Source: Aquimarina macrocephali JAMB N27 (GTDB lineage: Bacteria > Bacteroidota > Bacteroidia > Flavobacteriales > Flavobacteriaceae). Taken from it: a stretch of DNA of 64,000 bases. Below the pieces are notes generated by a model, which was not told the DNA's origin, made no database searches, and worked only from the letters and a program-made list of their open reading frames with translations. Below are positions 43,166-52,016 of the stretch, one piece after another. The first letter of the stretch is position 1, and each line of letters starts with the position of its first letter. Location: the NCBI RefSeq assembly GCF_000520995.1, contig NZ_JACA01000033.1:62001-126000 (forward strand), given 5' to 3'. The translations under genes and the position numbers were made by a program.

Positions 43166-43801
43166 CTATGATAAATCAAGAATTTTGATATAATTTCTAT
43201 GTAGTTCTATTTTATCTATTTGTTCTAGTTTTTTTAATAAACGAGATATTACCACCCTCGAACTATGTAGCTCCTGTGCAATTTCCTGATGTGTATTACG
43301 AATAATATACTCTTTATTAACTCGTGATTTTTCCTTAAGATAATTAACCAGACGTTCATCCATTCTATCAAATGCAATACTATCCAAAGTGATAAGGAGT
43401 TCGTTTAATCGATTATGATAACTTTCAAAAACAAAATTCCTCCAGGATTTGTATTTGGCTGTCCATTCTTCCATTTTTCTAATAGGAATCATAATTAGTT
43501 TGGTGTCTACTTCTGCTATTGCCCTTATTTCACTTTGGGTTTGGCCAATGCAACAAGTCATTGTCATCGAACAGGTATCACCTTGTTCCAGGTAATATAA
43601 TAACAACTCATCTCCTTCTTTGTCTTCTCTAAGTACTTTTACTACACCAGACACAAGTAATGGCATTCCTTTAATGTAATCCCCAATCTCGATCAATTTA
43701 TATCCTTCAGGAACTTCTCTAAAAGTCCCGACTTGTAGTATGTCATTTATCAAAGCATTTTCAAACTGGCGTCCGTAGCTGTTTTTTAATTCTTGAATCA
43801 T
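43166..43801 (-). CDS. Crp/Fnr-family transcriptional regulator, likely controls the sulfide island
   Basis: A 211-aa regulator: cyclic-nucleotide-type barrel (1-115), dimer helix, and a helix-turn-helix (THQEIAQELHSSRVVISRLLKKLE near 168-191). The segment GDTCSMTMTCCIG puts Cys77, Cys83 and Cys84 in the effector-binding cassette, with no FNR-type N-terminal cysteine cluster. Cysteine-based sensing of sulfane sulfur is a hypothesis, supported only by the neighbours. Its start overlaps the DUF983 stop by 4 bases (ATGA). Four palindromes at fixed position in the island promoters, including its own, are its probable sites. Confidence 0.9.
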   Translation of the reverse strand: MIQELKNSYGRQFENALINDILQVGTFREVPEGYKLIEIGDYIKGMPLLVSGVVKVLREDKEGDELLLYYLEQGDTCSMTMTCCIGQTQSEIRAIAEVDTKLIMIPIRKMEEWTAKYKSWRNFVFESYHNRLNELLITLDSIAFDRMDERLVNYLKEKSRVNKEYIIRNTHQEIAQELHSSRVVISRLLKKLEQIDKIELHRNYIKILDLS

Positions 43802-44196
43802 TTTGAATCTTGTTTGGCTTTGGCTATAGAGGCATCATAGGTAAAGAAAAAATTAGCCCAAATTAATTTTGAAACCGCTCCGATGTATGGCATTAAAAGT
43901 ATAAGGGCTACAACAATGGTGATAAAAATATGGATTGGAGTCAGATCTAATCCAAACAGTTGTATAAGTATGAAAACAGCAACGCTAATGGCTATACCAA
44001 CGGCATAAGAAACATACATAGAACCATAATAAAAACTTGGCTCTATACTATATTTTAACTGACAGGAAGGACATCTTTTTTTTACCTTATTAAAACGTCC
44101 CAAATGATATGGGTTAGCTTCTAGAAATGCCCCATTATGGCATCGTGGGCATTTTAAAGACAATATGCTATATAACTTTGAACCTTTACCAAACAT
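43798..44196 (-). CDS. DUF983 membrane protein with zinc-ribbon N-terminus
   Basis: A 132-aa protein with two CxxC pairs (CPRCH and CPSCQ) near residues 16-54, then two membrane helices (about 64-83 and 88-112). The start at 44196 is chosen because the -7 element at 44220-44213 puts transcription start downstream of a further in-frame ATG at 44229. DUF983 proteins are widespread beside redox genes; function unknown. It leads the crp operon. Confidence 0.82.
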   Translation of the reverse strand: MFGKGSKLYSILSLKCPRCHNGAFLEANPYHLGRFNKVKKRCPSCQLKYSIEPSFYYGSMYVSYAVGIAISVAVFILIQLFGLDLTPIHIFITIVVALILLMPYIGAVSKLIWANFFFTYDASIAKAKQDSK

Positions 44197-44212
44197 GTTG
44201 ATGAATTTTGGA

Positions 44213-44256
44213 TAAAAGTAAAGCTTCACAAAAATAATATCAGTAACAAAGGTTAC
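44213..44256 (-). promoter_or_regulatory. Crp/Fnr-type promoter of the DUF983-crp operon (autoregulation)
   Basis: GTAAC-AAAG-GTTAC at 44243-44256, perfect arms; minus-strand -7 element TACTTTTA at 44220-44213, 22 bp away. The regulator would control its own operon. Confidence 0.72.
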
Positions 44257-44895
44257 ATATAAAAAAGATGTTTTTAATTTTAGGTAAGGGTGTTACAATG
44301 CTTTCAGTTCATTCATGTAAATGATACTTAGTGTTATAAATTAGGTAATCATCATGGATACGATTTAAGATTTTGATAACTATTAAGTTAAAAATGTAAA
44401 AGTTTAACAAAATTTTAAATATACTCAGATTCAGTGATTCGGGTATTTTGTTTGGGATTTTTTGATAATGTATTAAATGATTTTATTTGATTTATTATAT
44501 TGATAATCAGATGATTAAGTGTTTTTGGTGAATAAGGCGGTTTTAGGATACGAAAATTCTTACTCCTTTTTTAACATTTTAGGGTACTATTGTTATTTGA
44601 CATAATTTTTCTACTTTTAATGCTGTGCTAAAAATAAAAAACTGACCTTATTGACTTCTTTTTAGTATGATATGGTTTTTAATATGGGGGGTAATATTCA
44701 AGAGTAAAGAAACTAGTATTAGTTTTTGACTATTTCTAAAAAAAATAAAAAGTGTATTTCCTCATAATGATAGACATTGCTTTAATGATTTATGTCTATA
44801 AATTTAGATTAGTACCTATTGAATTAATTAAAAAAGAAAAAATCACAACTAATAATTAATTAAATATTCATTCAATCAAAAAAGGAGGTTTATAT
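44257..44895. other. Intergenic region, about 640 bases, between crp operon and tldD
   Basis: Very AT-rich with no credible reading frame. An 8-bp inverted repeat ATAGACAT/ATGTCTAT (44770-44777 and 44792-44799) lies about 100 bases before tldD and could be an operator or terminator-like element. A strong Shine-Dalgarno AAGGAGG, unusual here, sits at 44882-44888 just before the tldD start. No clear -7 element is assigned. Confidence 0.45.
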
Positions 44896-46536
44896 ATGAA
44901 ACGAAGAGACTTTGTTAAATATGCAGGAATAGGATCAGGCGCTTTAATGATGCCTTCCCTGATGATGGGGAATAATATTCCGGTAGAAGCATTGCTAAAT
45001 CCAGGTATGGACGTAGCAATCAAAAAGAAATTAGCGGATGTAGCGTTAAACACCGCAAAATCTATGGGAGCATCATATGCCGATGCCAGAATAGGAAGGT
45101 ATTTAAATCAATATGTGTTTACCAGAGAAGATAAAGTACAGAATGTGGTAAATACAGAATCTTTTGGTATAGGAATTCGAGTGGTAGCAAATGGTACATG
45201 GGGTTTTGCTTCTACGAATAATGTTTCGGATGCAGGTATTAAAAAAGCAACCGAACAAGCTATTGCTATTGCTAAAGCTAATTCAAAGATTCAGAAAGTT
45301 CCTGTAAAATTAGCACCGGTACAGTCATATGGAGAAGTATCCTGGAAAACTCCAATTAAAAAAGACTTTAAAAATGTACCAGTTTCAGAAAAAGTAGATC
45401 TCTTACTTAGTGCTAATGCAGCAGCGTTGAAAAATGGAGCAAACTTTGTTAATTCGGGTCTTTTTATGGTAAATGAACAGAAGTATTTTGCTTCTACAGA
45501 AGGATCTTATATCGATCAGGACGTACACCGTATATGGCCAACTTTTACAGTAACAGCTATAGATCGAGCATCTAATAAATTTAAATCACGTCAGGCAATG
45601 AGTGCACCTATGGGAATGGGGTATGAATATATGGATGGTTTGGATTCTGAAAAATTAGAAGGCCCTGCTGGACTAAGACTGTATAGAGGTAGCTATGATA
45701 TGATAGAGGATGCTACTCTGGCAGCCAAGCAAGCAAAAGAAAGACTTACTGCCAAATCTGTTGAAGCTGGTAAATATGATCTTGTTTTAGAACCTAATCA
45801 TTTAGGGTTAACAATTCATGAGTCTGTAGGTCACCCATTAGAATTGGATCGTGTTCTTGGATACGAAGCCAATTATGCAGGTACAAGTTTTGCTACACTG
45901 GATAAATGGAAATCAAAGAACTTTAAATATGGAAGTGATATTGTAAATCTGGTAGCAGATAAAACACAAGTAGGATCTCTTGGAGCTGTTGGATATGATG
46001 ATGAAGGAGTGAAAACTAAGCAGTGGGATCTTGTACGTAACGGTATATTAACCAATTATCAAGCTATTCGTGATCAAGTACATATGATTGATCAGAACGA
46101 ATCGCATGGTTGCTGTTATTCTCAGAGCTGGAATGATGTACAATTTCAGCGTATGCCTAATGTCTCATTAGAAGCAGGCAAAGAGAAATATGGTGTTTCT
46201 GATATGATTAAAGATGTAGAAAAAGGTATTTATATTGCTGGTAGAGGATCATACTCTATTGATCAGCAACGATATAACTTTCAATTTGGAGGAACTGCAT
46301 TTTACGAAATTAAGAATGGAGAGATTGTAGGGATGTTAGATGACGTTGCCTATCAATCTAATACGCAGGAGTTTTGGAATTCTTGTGCTAAAATATGTGA
46401 TAAGAGTGATTATCGCATGTTCGGTTCATTTTTTGATGGTAAGGGCCAGCCTTCTCAGATAAGTGCTGTATCACATGGTAGCTCTACTACCAGGTTTAAT
46501 AATGTAAATGTGATCAATACGGGTAGAACTATTTAA
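44896..46536 (+). CDS. tldD: TldD-type metalloprotease with Tat signal
   Basis: A 546-aa protein. The N-terminus MKRRDFVKYAGIGSG with a following hydrophobic stretch is a twin-arginine export signal. The TldD core carries the HExxxH metal motif at 308-313 (HESVGHPLELD). TldD pairs with TldE to form a peptidase cage that degrades unfolded small peptides; the classical E. coli pair is cytosolic. The partner gene follows after 32 bases. Preceded by AAGGAGG. Confidence 0.9.
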   Translation: MKRRDFVKYAGIGSGALMMPSLMMGNNIPVEALLNPGMDVAIKKKLADVALNTAKSMGASYADARIGRYLNQYVFTREDKVQNVVNTESFGIGIRVVANGTWGFASTNNVSDAGIKKATEQAIAIAKANSKIQKVPVKLAPVQSYGEVSWKTPIKKDFKNVPVSEKVDLLLSANAAALKNGANFVNSGLFMVNEQKYFASTEGSYIDQDVHRIWPTFTVTAIDRASNKFKSRQAMSAPMGMGYEYMDGLDSEKLEGPAGLRLYRGSYDMIEDATLAAKQAKERLTAKSVEAGKYDLVLEPNHLGLTIHESVGHPLELDRVLGYEANYAGTSFATLDKWKSKNFKYGSDIVNLVADKTQVGSLGAVGYDDEGVKTKQWDLVRNGILTNYQAIRDQVHMIDQNESHGCCYSQSWNDVQFQRMPNVSLEAGKEKYGVSDMIKDVEKGIYIAGRGSYSIDQQRYNFQFGGTAFYEIKNGEIVGMLDDVAYQSNTQEFWNSCAKICDKSDYRMFGSFFDGKGQPSQISAVSHGSSTTRFNNVNVINTGRTI

Positions 46537-46568
46537 AACATTGTTTTACAATAAATACAAAAAACATC

Positions 46569-47885
46569 ATGGCAATATATACAAAAGAAGAAGCAAAGCA
46601 AATTATGGAAAAGGCATTAAGCTTTTCTACAGCAGATGCTTGCGAAATTAATTTAAACGGAAGCGAAAGTGGTAATATCCGCTATGCGCGAAATACTGTA
46701 TCTACCGCTGGTCACAGATCTAATCAAACCTTGGTAGTACAATCAAATTTTGGTAAAAAATCGGGCACAGCTACGATTGACGAATTTGATGATGAATCTT
46801 TAAAAAAAGTAGTAAAAAGAGCTGAAGAACTGGCGAAACTTTCTCCAGAAAATCCAGAGTTTATGGAACCTCTAGGCCCGCAAACCTATGATGAGTCTAT
46901 TACTTTTAGTGAAGCAACCGCAAACATTACACCAGAGTATCGTGCTAATGTAGCAAACAGTAGTATTGAACCTGCTGCAGCTAAGGATGTTACAGCTGCC
47001 GGATTTTTTGATGACTCCTCAAGATTTAGTGCAATGCTAAACTCTAAAGGATTGTTTGCTTATAATAAATCTACAGATTCTAATTTTACCGTTACTATGA
47101 GAAGTAATGATGGTACCGGATCGGGTTGGGTATCCAGAGATTACAATGATATCAGTAAATTTAACGCTGGTGAAGCTTCAAAAATAGCGATAGATAAAGC
47201 GTTGATGTCTAGAGAAGCTAAAGCAATAGAACCAGGTAAATACACTGTAATACTTGAGCCAGCAGCATCAATTGGCCTATTGGGTAATATGGGAAGATCT
47301 TTAAATGCCCGTAGAGCAGATGAAGGACGAAGTTTTATGTCTAAAGAAGGTGGAGGAACTAAATTAGGAGAAAAAATAGTAGACGAACGAGTAAATATAT
47401 GGTCAAATCCTTTAGATCCTGAAGTTCCTACCAGTACCTGGAATGGGCAAGGGCAGCCATTGAAAAAAACTAGCTGGATAGAAAAAGGAGCAGTAAAAAA
47501 CCTTGCATATAGTCGATATTGGGCAGAACAAAAAAAAGTAAAACCTGTGCCTTTTCCTTCTAATTTCATTATGCAGGGAGGTGATGCTTCTCTAGAAGAT
47601 CTTATCAAGAATACCAAAAAAGGAATTTTGGTTACCAGATTGTGGTATATTAGAAATGTAGATCCTCAAACTCTTTTATATACTGGTCTTACACGAGACG
47701 GAACGTTCTATATCGAGAATGGAAAAATAAAGCATCCGATAAAGAATTTTAGATTTAATGAGAGTCCGATCATTATGCTTAATAATCTTGAGACACTCGG
47801 TAAGCAAGTTAGAATAGATGGTAATTTAGTACCTTATATGAAGATAAGAGATTTCACATTTACCAGCTTGTCTGATGCAGTATAA
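46569..47885 (+). CDS. tldE: TldE/PmbA-type partner protein
   Basis: A 438-aa member of the TldD/PmbA family lacking the HExxxH motif, as expected for the TldE subunit, which closes the cage of TldD. Recognisable regions are ANSSIEPAAAKDVTAAGFF, PGKYTVILEPAASIGLLG and WYIRNVDPQTLLYTGLTRDG. It has no export signal, while its partner has a Tat signal. A terminator follows at 47902. Confidence 0.9.
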   Translation: MAIYTKEEAKQIMEKALSFSTADACEINLNGSESGNIRYARNTVSTAGHRSNQTLVVQSNFGKKSGTATIDEFDDESLKKVVKRAEELAKLSPENPEFMEPLGPQTYDESITFSEATANITPEYRANVANSSIEPAAAKDVTAAGFFDDSSRFSAMLNSKGLFAYNKSTDSNFTVTMRSNDGTGSGWVSRDYNDISKFNAGEASKIAIDKALMSREAKAIEPGKYTVILEPAASIGLLGNMGRSLNARRADEGRSFMSKEGGGTKLGEKIVDERVNIWSNPLDPEVPTSTWNGQGQPLKKTSWIEKGAVKNLAYSRYWAEQKKVKPVPFPSNFIMQGGDASLEDLIKNTKKGILVTRLWYIRNVDPQTLLYTGLTRDGTFYIENGKIKHPIKNFRFNESPIIMLNNLETLGKQVRIDGNLVPYMKIRDFTFTSLSDAV

Positions 47886-47901
47886 ATTTAATTCATAACA
47901 T

Positions 47902-47942
47902 AAACTGGTCATTTTGATTAGCTTCATTTTGACCAGTTTTTT
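47902..47942 (+). terminator. Intrinsic terminator of tldDE
   Basis: AAACTGGTCA (47902-47911) pairs perfectly with TGACCAGTTT (47930-47939), followed by TTT. Confidence 0.85.
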
Positions 47943-48025
47943 CTTTCTTAACGATCTTAATCTTTAATTGTAATTTGTATCACAAAGGATTAACATATTT
48001 CTGAAAGTTAAAACAATAAACTGCA

Positions 48026-48646
48026 TTGAGTAACAAGTTTTTCTTTACAAGATTACAATATGAGTCAGGAGATTGGGATGTAGATCAAAGAATGCCTTCT
48101 AACCTTTTAAACTCCCTGGTGGAGTATACTACCCTGAAAGTAGATACACAAGAGAGAATAATCACTTTAAGCAGTGATGAGATATTCAAGAGCCCATTTT
48201 GCTATATATCAGGGCATAAACTTGTACAGTTTACTAAGAAAGAAAGAGAGAACTTTAAGAAGTATGTGAATAATGGGGGATTCGTATTTGCAGATGATTG
48301 TAATCACGATATCGATGGTTTATTTTCTAAATCATTTGAACGTCAAATGGAAGATATTTTTGGCCCTCAGCAATTAAAAAAAATCCCTAATGATCATGAA
48401 ATATATAACGTATTCTTCGAATTTGAAGATGGTCCGCCGACTACTTCACAGGAACTTAACGGATGGGGAGATGATATTGTACATGATTATTTAAAAGCCA
48501 TTGAAATTAATGGTAGGATAGGGGTCCTGTTCAGCAATAAAGATTATGGTTGCGAATGGGATTATGATTTTAGAAATAAACGGTGGTATAAAATTGATAA
48601 TACCCGTTTTGGAGTAAATATAGTGATGTATGCATTAACATCATAA
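48026..48646 (+). CDS. DUF4159-domain protein
   Basis: A 206-aa protein beginning with TTG (no ATG lies upstream in frame). The opening FFFTRLQYESGDWDVD, GGFVFADDCNH, FGPQQLKKIPNDHEIYN, and the closing NTRFGVNIVMYAL are the DUF4159 pattern (glutamine-amidotransferase-like fold). The usual N-terminal signal is absent, so it may be cytosolic. It opens the MoxR/DUF58 membrane operon, 10 bases before MoxR. Function unknown. Confidence 0.85.
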   Translation: MSNKFFFTRLQYESGDWDVDQRMPSNLLNSLVEYTTLKVDTQERIITLSSDEIFKSPFCYISGHKLVQFTKKERENFKKYVNNGGFVFADDCNHDIDGLFSKSFERQMEDIFGPQQLKKIPNDHEIYNVFFEFEDGPPTTSQELNGWGDDIVHDYLKAIEINGRIGVLFSNKDYGCEWDYDFRNKRWYKIDNTRFGVNIVMYALTS

Positions 48647-48656
48647 AAGAAGATGT

Positions 48657-49673
48657 ATGGATAAAAATTTAGCAAGTATTGAACAAGAGGTGAATGTACT
48701 TACAGAAAAACTTACTAATTTAAAAAAAGAAATTGGTAAGGTGATCACTGGGCAGGAGGAAACCGTAGAACAATTACTTATTACTTTTCTGGCAGGAGGA
48801 CACGCACTATTAGAAGGAGTTCCTGGATTGGCAAAAACCTTGATGATTAGAACATTGGCGCAGGCTATTGATTTAAAATTTAAAAGAATACAATTCACTC
48901 CGGATTTAATGCCATCTGATATCATAGGTACAGAAATACTCGAAGAAGACTATAGTACAGGAAAGAAATTTTTTAAATTTAATAAGGGGCCCATCTTTGC
49001 CAATATTATATTGGCGGATGAAATTAACCGAACACCACCAAAAACCCAGGCAGCTCTATTAGAAGCGATGCAGGAATTTGAGGTTACCTACTCTGGTAAA
49101 ACCTATGCTCTGGACAAGCCATTTTTTATTCTCGCTACTCAAAATCCTATAGAACAATCAGGGACATTTATGCTTCCAGAAGCACAACAAGATCGTTTTC
49201 TGTTATATATAAAAATTGGATACCCCAGTGAGTTAGAAGAAACTACTATTTTAAAAAATACTACAGGCACCAAAAAGGAAACACTTAATAAAGTAATTAC
49301 AGGAGAGGATATATTAAGATTACAAGACCTGGTAAGAGAAGTACCCATTAGTGATGATCTAATCACATTTGTAAGTAAGCTAATACGGGCAACAAGACCA
49401 GAAACCACTACAAATGCATATGTAAAAGAGTGGGTAAATTGGGGAGCAGGGCCGAGAGCAGGTCAGGCAATGATATTAACAGCCAAAGCTAGAGCTTTGA
49501 TAAAGAGACGCTTATCGGTTACGCTAGAGGATATAGAGCATGTAGCCATACCAGTATTACGCCATAGAGTTATTGTAAATTTTAGAGCAGAATCTGAAGG
49601 GATAACATCAGATGAGGTTACTCATCAACTATTAAAAGCTATTCCGGTAGCTACAAATGGAAAAAATAAGTGA
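48657..49673 (+). CDS. MoxR-family AAA+ ATPase
   Basis: A 338-aa ATPase. Walker A GVPGLAKT at 54-61, Walker B ILADEINR, sensor 1 ATQNPIEQSGTF, and arginine-bearing C-terminal lid. MoxR proteins act as chaperones for maturation of complexes and pair with DUF58 and VWA/BatA proteins. Its TGA (49671-49673) is next to a 145-bp inserted element; removing the element restores a TGATG overlap with the DUF58 start. Confidence 0.93.
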   Translation: MDKNLASIEQEVNVLTEKLTNLKKEIGKVITGQEETVEQLLITFLAGGHALLEGVPGLAKTLMIRTLAQAIDLKFKRIQFTPDLMPSDIIGTEILEEDYSTGKKFFKFNKGPIFANIILADEINRTPPKTQAALLEAMQEFEVTYSGKTYALDKPFFILATQNPIEQSGTFMLPEAQQDRFLLYIKIGYPSELEETTILKNTTGTKKETLNKVITGEDILRLQDLVREVPISDDLITFVSKLIRATRPETTTNAYVKEWVNWGAGPRAGQAMILTAKARALIKRRLSVTLEDIEHVAIPVLRHRVIVNFRAESEGITSDEVTHQLLKAIPVATNGKNK

Positions 49674-49674
49674 T

Positions 49675-49819
49675 ACCAATTTAATCGTATCAAAGGTATA
49701 GTTGTTTTTTCTTATAAAGACACTGTGAATACATTACATAGCCTTCTACGAGATATATGAACAAGAAATTTAGAGCTAAAAAAAGGAGCCGATATGCGAT
49801 ATTTTAAAGTTAAATTGGT
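49675..49819. mobile_element. MITE-like insertion between moxR and the DUF58 gene
   Basis: ACCAATTTAA at 49675-49684 and TTAAATTGGT at 49810-49819 are perfect terminal inverted repeats flanked by AT on both sides (49673-49674 and 49820-49821), consistent with a 2-bp target duplication. The interior encodes no protein. Deleting the element and one AT rejoins moxR and DUF58 as TGATG, the coupled junction expected in this operon. No second copy is seen in the window. Confidence 0.65.
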
Positions 49820-50716
49820 ATGAAACAGGATTATCATCAATTATTAAAACCAGAACTTATAAAAAGTGTATCTGGGCTGGCACTCATTGCTCGTGTAATA
49901 GTTGATGGATATCTGTCTGGACATAATCATAGTAGAAGTGTAGGTCCGGGAATGGAGTTTAGTCAATTTCGTAATTATGAACCAGGTGATGATTTGCGAT
50001 TGCTGGATTGGAAAATGTTAGCCAGATCAGGAAGATACTATATTAGACAATCAGAGATAAAAAGTAATATTGCCGTAAAATTTATTTTAGACGCCAGTAC
50101 ATCTATGCTTCATAAGGAAGAAGGACTAACTAAAATGGAGTATGCCAAAGTTTTAGTAGCTTCATTAGCATATCTGTCTCAAAACCAGGGAGACGCTGTA
50201 GGGCTTTTTGCACTTAATGATCATCGTTTATACAGTCTTTACCCTAAGGTTCAAAAACAACATTTTAATCGCTTAATGCTAGAGTTGATTAACATTGAGA
50301 ACGAAGGAAAATGGCCAGAAGATCCCAATACATCAAAAAAACTTCATGATCGAAGTCACAAAGAGTTGATCTTTTTTATTACTGATTTATATGAACATAG
50401 TGAAGAATTAACCTCTTTTATCAAACGCTTAAAAACACCTAAAAATGAAGTGGCAGTATTACACGTAATGGGTAAAAATGAATTGGAGTTTGACTATAAA
50501 GGTACGGTCACATTTGAAGATCTGGAGACAGGAGCAAGGCGTAAAGTAGATGCCAAGACAGCAAAAAAACAATACCTTATTGCATTAGAAGAAATGATGA
50601 AAAACACAAAAAACACTCTGTTAGCTAATGATATAGGTTATCATTTATTTAAGTTGAATGAGAATATAGGAGAGGCTTTACAGGTATTTCTGAAGAAACG
50701 AAATAAACTAATTTGA
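49820..50716 (+). CDS. DUF58-domain protein
   Basis: A 298-aa soluble protein with the DUF58 signature GPGMEFSQFRNYEPGDDLRLLDWK near 47-70 followed by a VWA-like region (VKFILDASTSM, a MIDAS-type DxSxS). DUF58 proteins are partners of MoxR ATPases, probably a membrane-complex assembly factor. The start codon lies at the right edge of the inserted element. Confidence 0.92.
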   Translation: MKQDYHQLLKPELIKSVSGLALIARVIVDGYLSGHNHSRSVGPGMEFSQFRNYEPGDDLRLLDWKMLARSGRYYIRQSEIKSNIAVKFILDASTSMLHKEEGLTKMEYAKVLVASLAYLSQNQGDAVGLFALNDHRLYSLYPKVQKQHFNRLMLELINIENEGKWPEDPNTSKKLHDRSHKELIFFITDLYEHSEELTSFIKRLKTPKNEVAVLHVMGKNELEFDYKGTVTFEDLETGARRKVDAKTAKKQYLIALEEMMKNTKNTLLANDIGYHLFKLNENIGEALQVFLKKRNKLI

Positions 50717-50717
50717 T

Positions 50718-52016
50718 ATGTTTTTTCTTAACCCGACATATCTATGGGCTTTATTGGGACTTATTGTACCGATAGTCATACATCTGTGGAGTAAAAAAGA
50801 AGGAAAAACAATTAAAATAGGAAGTATTCAACTACTTGATGAATCAGATTCTAAACAAACAAGTAGTATTCAAATCAATGAACTTTGGCTTTTATTACTA
50901 CGAATAGTATTGATTAGTCTACTCGTAGTTCTTATTGCAGAGCCACAGATAAGAAGAAAAATTACTAAAGCACCTATTACATATATTGTAGAACCTTCTC
51001 TACTACAATATAAAGAGATAAATTCGATTTTAGATACCATACAAGCAGAAGAATCAGTACGGCTTTTGCAATCTGGTTTTCCAGAGTATCAAAACGATCC
51101 ATTACATAAAATCGCTACCATGACTCCTAAGTATTGGCAATTAGCCAAGGAAATGGAAGCATTAGAAACCGATAGTATTGTAGTTTTTACCAATGCATTT
51201 GCATCGGGTATAAAAGGGAAGAGGCCACAGGTTCATAAAAATATATCATGGGTAATTCTGGATCCTGGAAAACCAATTAAGAATATCCTTAGTGCTGTTA
51301 AAAAAGAGAATACAATACAGTTGCTTTCTGTATCAAGTGATGATCAACATTTATCTTTTGTGAAAGAGCTTGTTGCTATGAATAGTAATCAACTCGAGTT
51401 TAATAAGGAGATGGATAGTGTAATTTTTCCGGTAAACGGAAAACAAGAACAACATCCGCTTATTACAGAATCACCTCTTACAATATTAGTATTTTATGAA
51501 GATAACTTGTCTAATGAAAAGACATATATTGAAGCTACCTATAGCGCAATATCAAAATACCTTGACAGACCTATTGATGTACGTACAGTACAGAATATTG
51601 ATACTATAAATCTTGACTCTTTCAAGACAGTAATATGGCTAAGCAAAGACGTAATTCCGAAAACTTCTTCAACAGTACTTCTATATAAACCAGATGATTT
51701 ATCCCATAACATCATAGAAAAAGGACCTTCAAAAGAAATTTTTTATCTTACAAAATCTCTTAATGCAGAACATGTTGTAAATGAGTATTTTGCAGAACAT
51801 TTACTGGCGATGCTAAATCTTAATGAAAATCTGGAAGAAAAAATAAGACGGTATGATAAACGAGTTTTACATACAGGAGAATTACTTCCGATAGCTGCAG
51901 ATTTTAAGCAAAATAAAGAGAATTCTACTATTTTAGATATTTCTAGATGGTTATGGATTTTATTGATACTATTACTGATAACTGAGCGTATCGTAGCAAA
52001 ATATAGAAAGCAATGA
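50718..52016 (+). CDS. BatA-like membrane protein (aerotolerance N-terminal domain)
   Basis: A 432-aa protein. Residues 1-80 have two helices with FLNPTYLWALLGLIVPIVIHLWS, the BatA/aerotolerance N-terminal domain; a central periplasmic or cytosolic region (85-400) is followed by a C-terminal helix (about 408-425). It directly follows DUF58 (2-base gap) and overlaps the next gene by 4 bases. Likely part of a MoxR-built envelope complex. Confidence 0.85.
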   Translation: MFFLNPTYLWALLGLIVPIVIHLWSKKEGKTIKIGSIQLLDESDSKQTSSIQINELWLLLLRIVLISLLVVLIAEPQIRRKITKAPITYIVEPSLLQYKEINSILDTIQAEESVRLLQSGFPEYQNDPLHKIATMTPKYWQLAKEMEALETDSIVVFTNAFASGIKGKRPQVHKNISWVILDPGKPIKNILSAVKKENTIQLLSVSSDDQHLSFVKELVAMNSNQLEFNKEMDSVIFPVNGKQEQHPLITESPLTILVFYEDNLSNEKTYIEATYSAISKYLDRPIDVRTVQNIDTINLDSFKTVIWLSKDVIPKTSSTVLLYKPDDLSHNIIEKGPSKEIFYLTKSLNAEHVVNEYFAEHLLAMLNLNENLEEKIRRYDKRVLHTGELLPIAADFKQNKENSTILDISRWLWILLILLLITERIVAKYRKQ

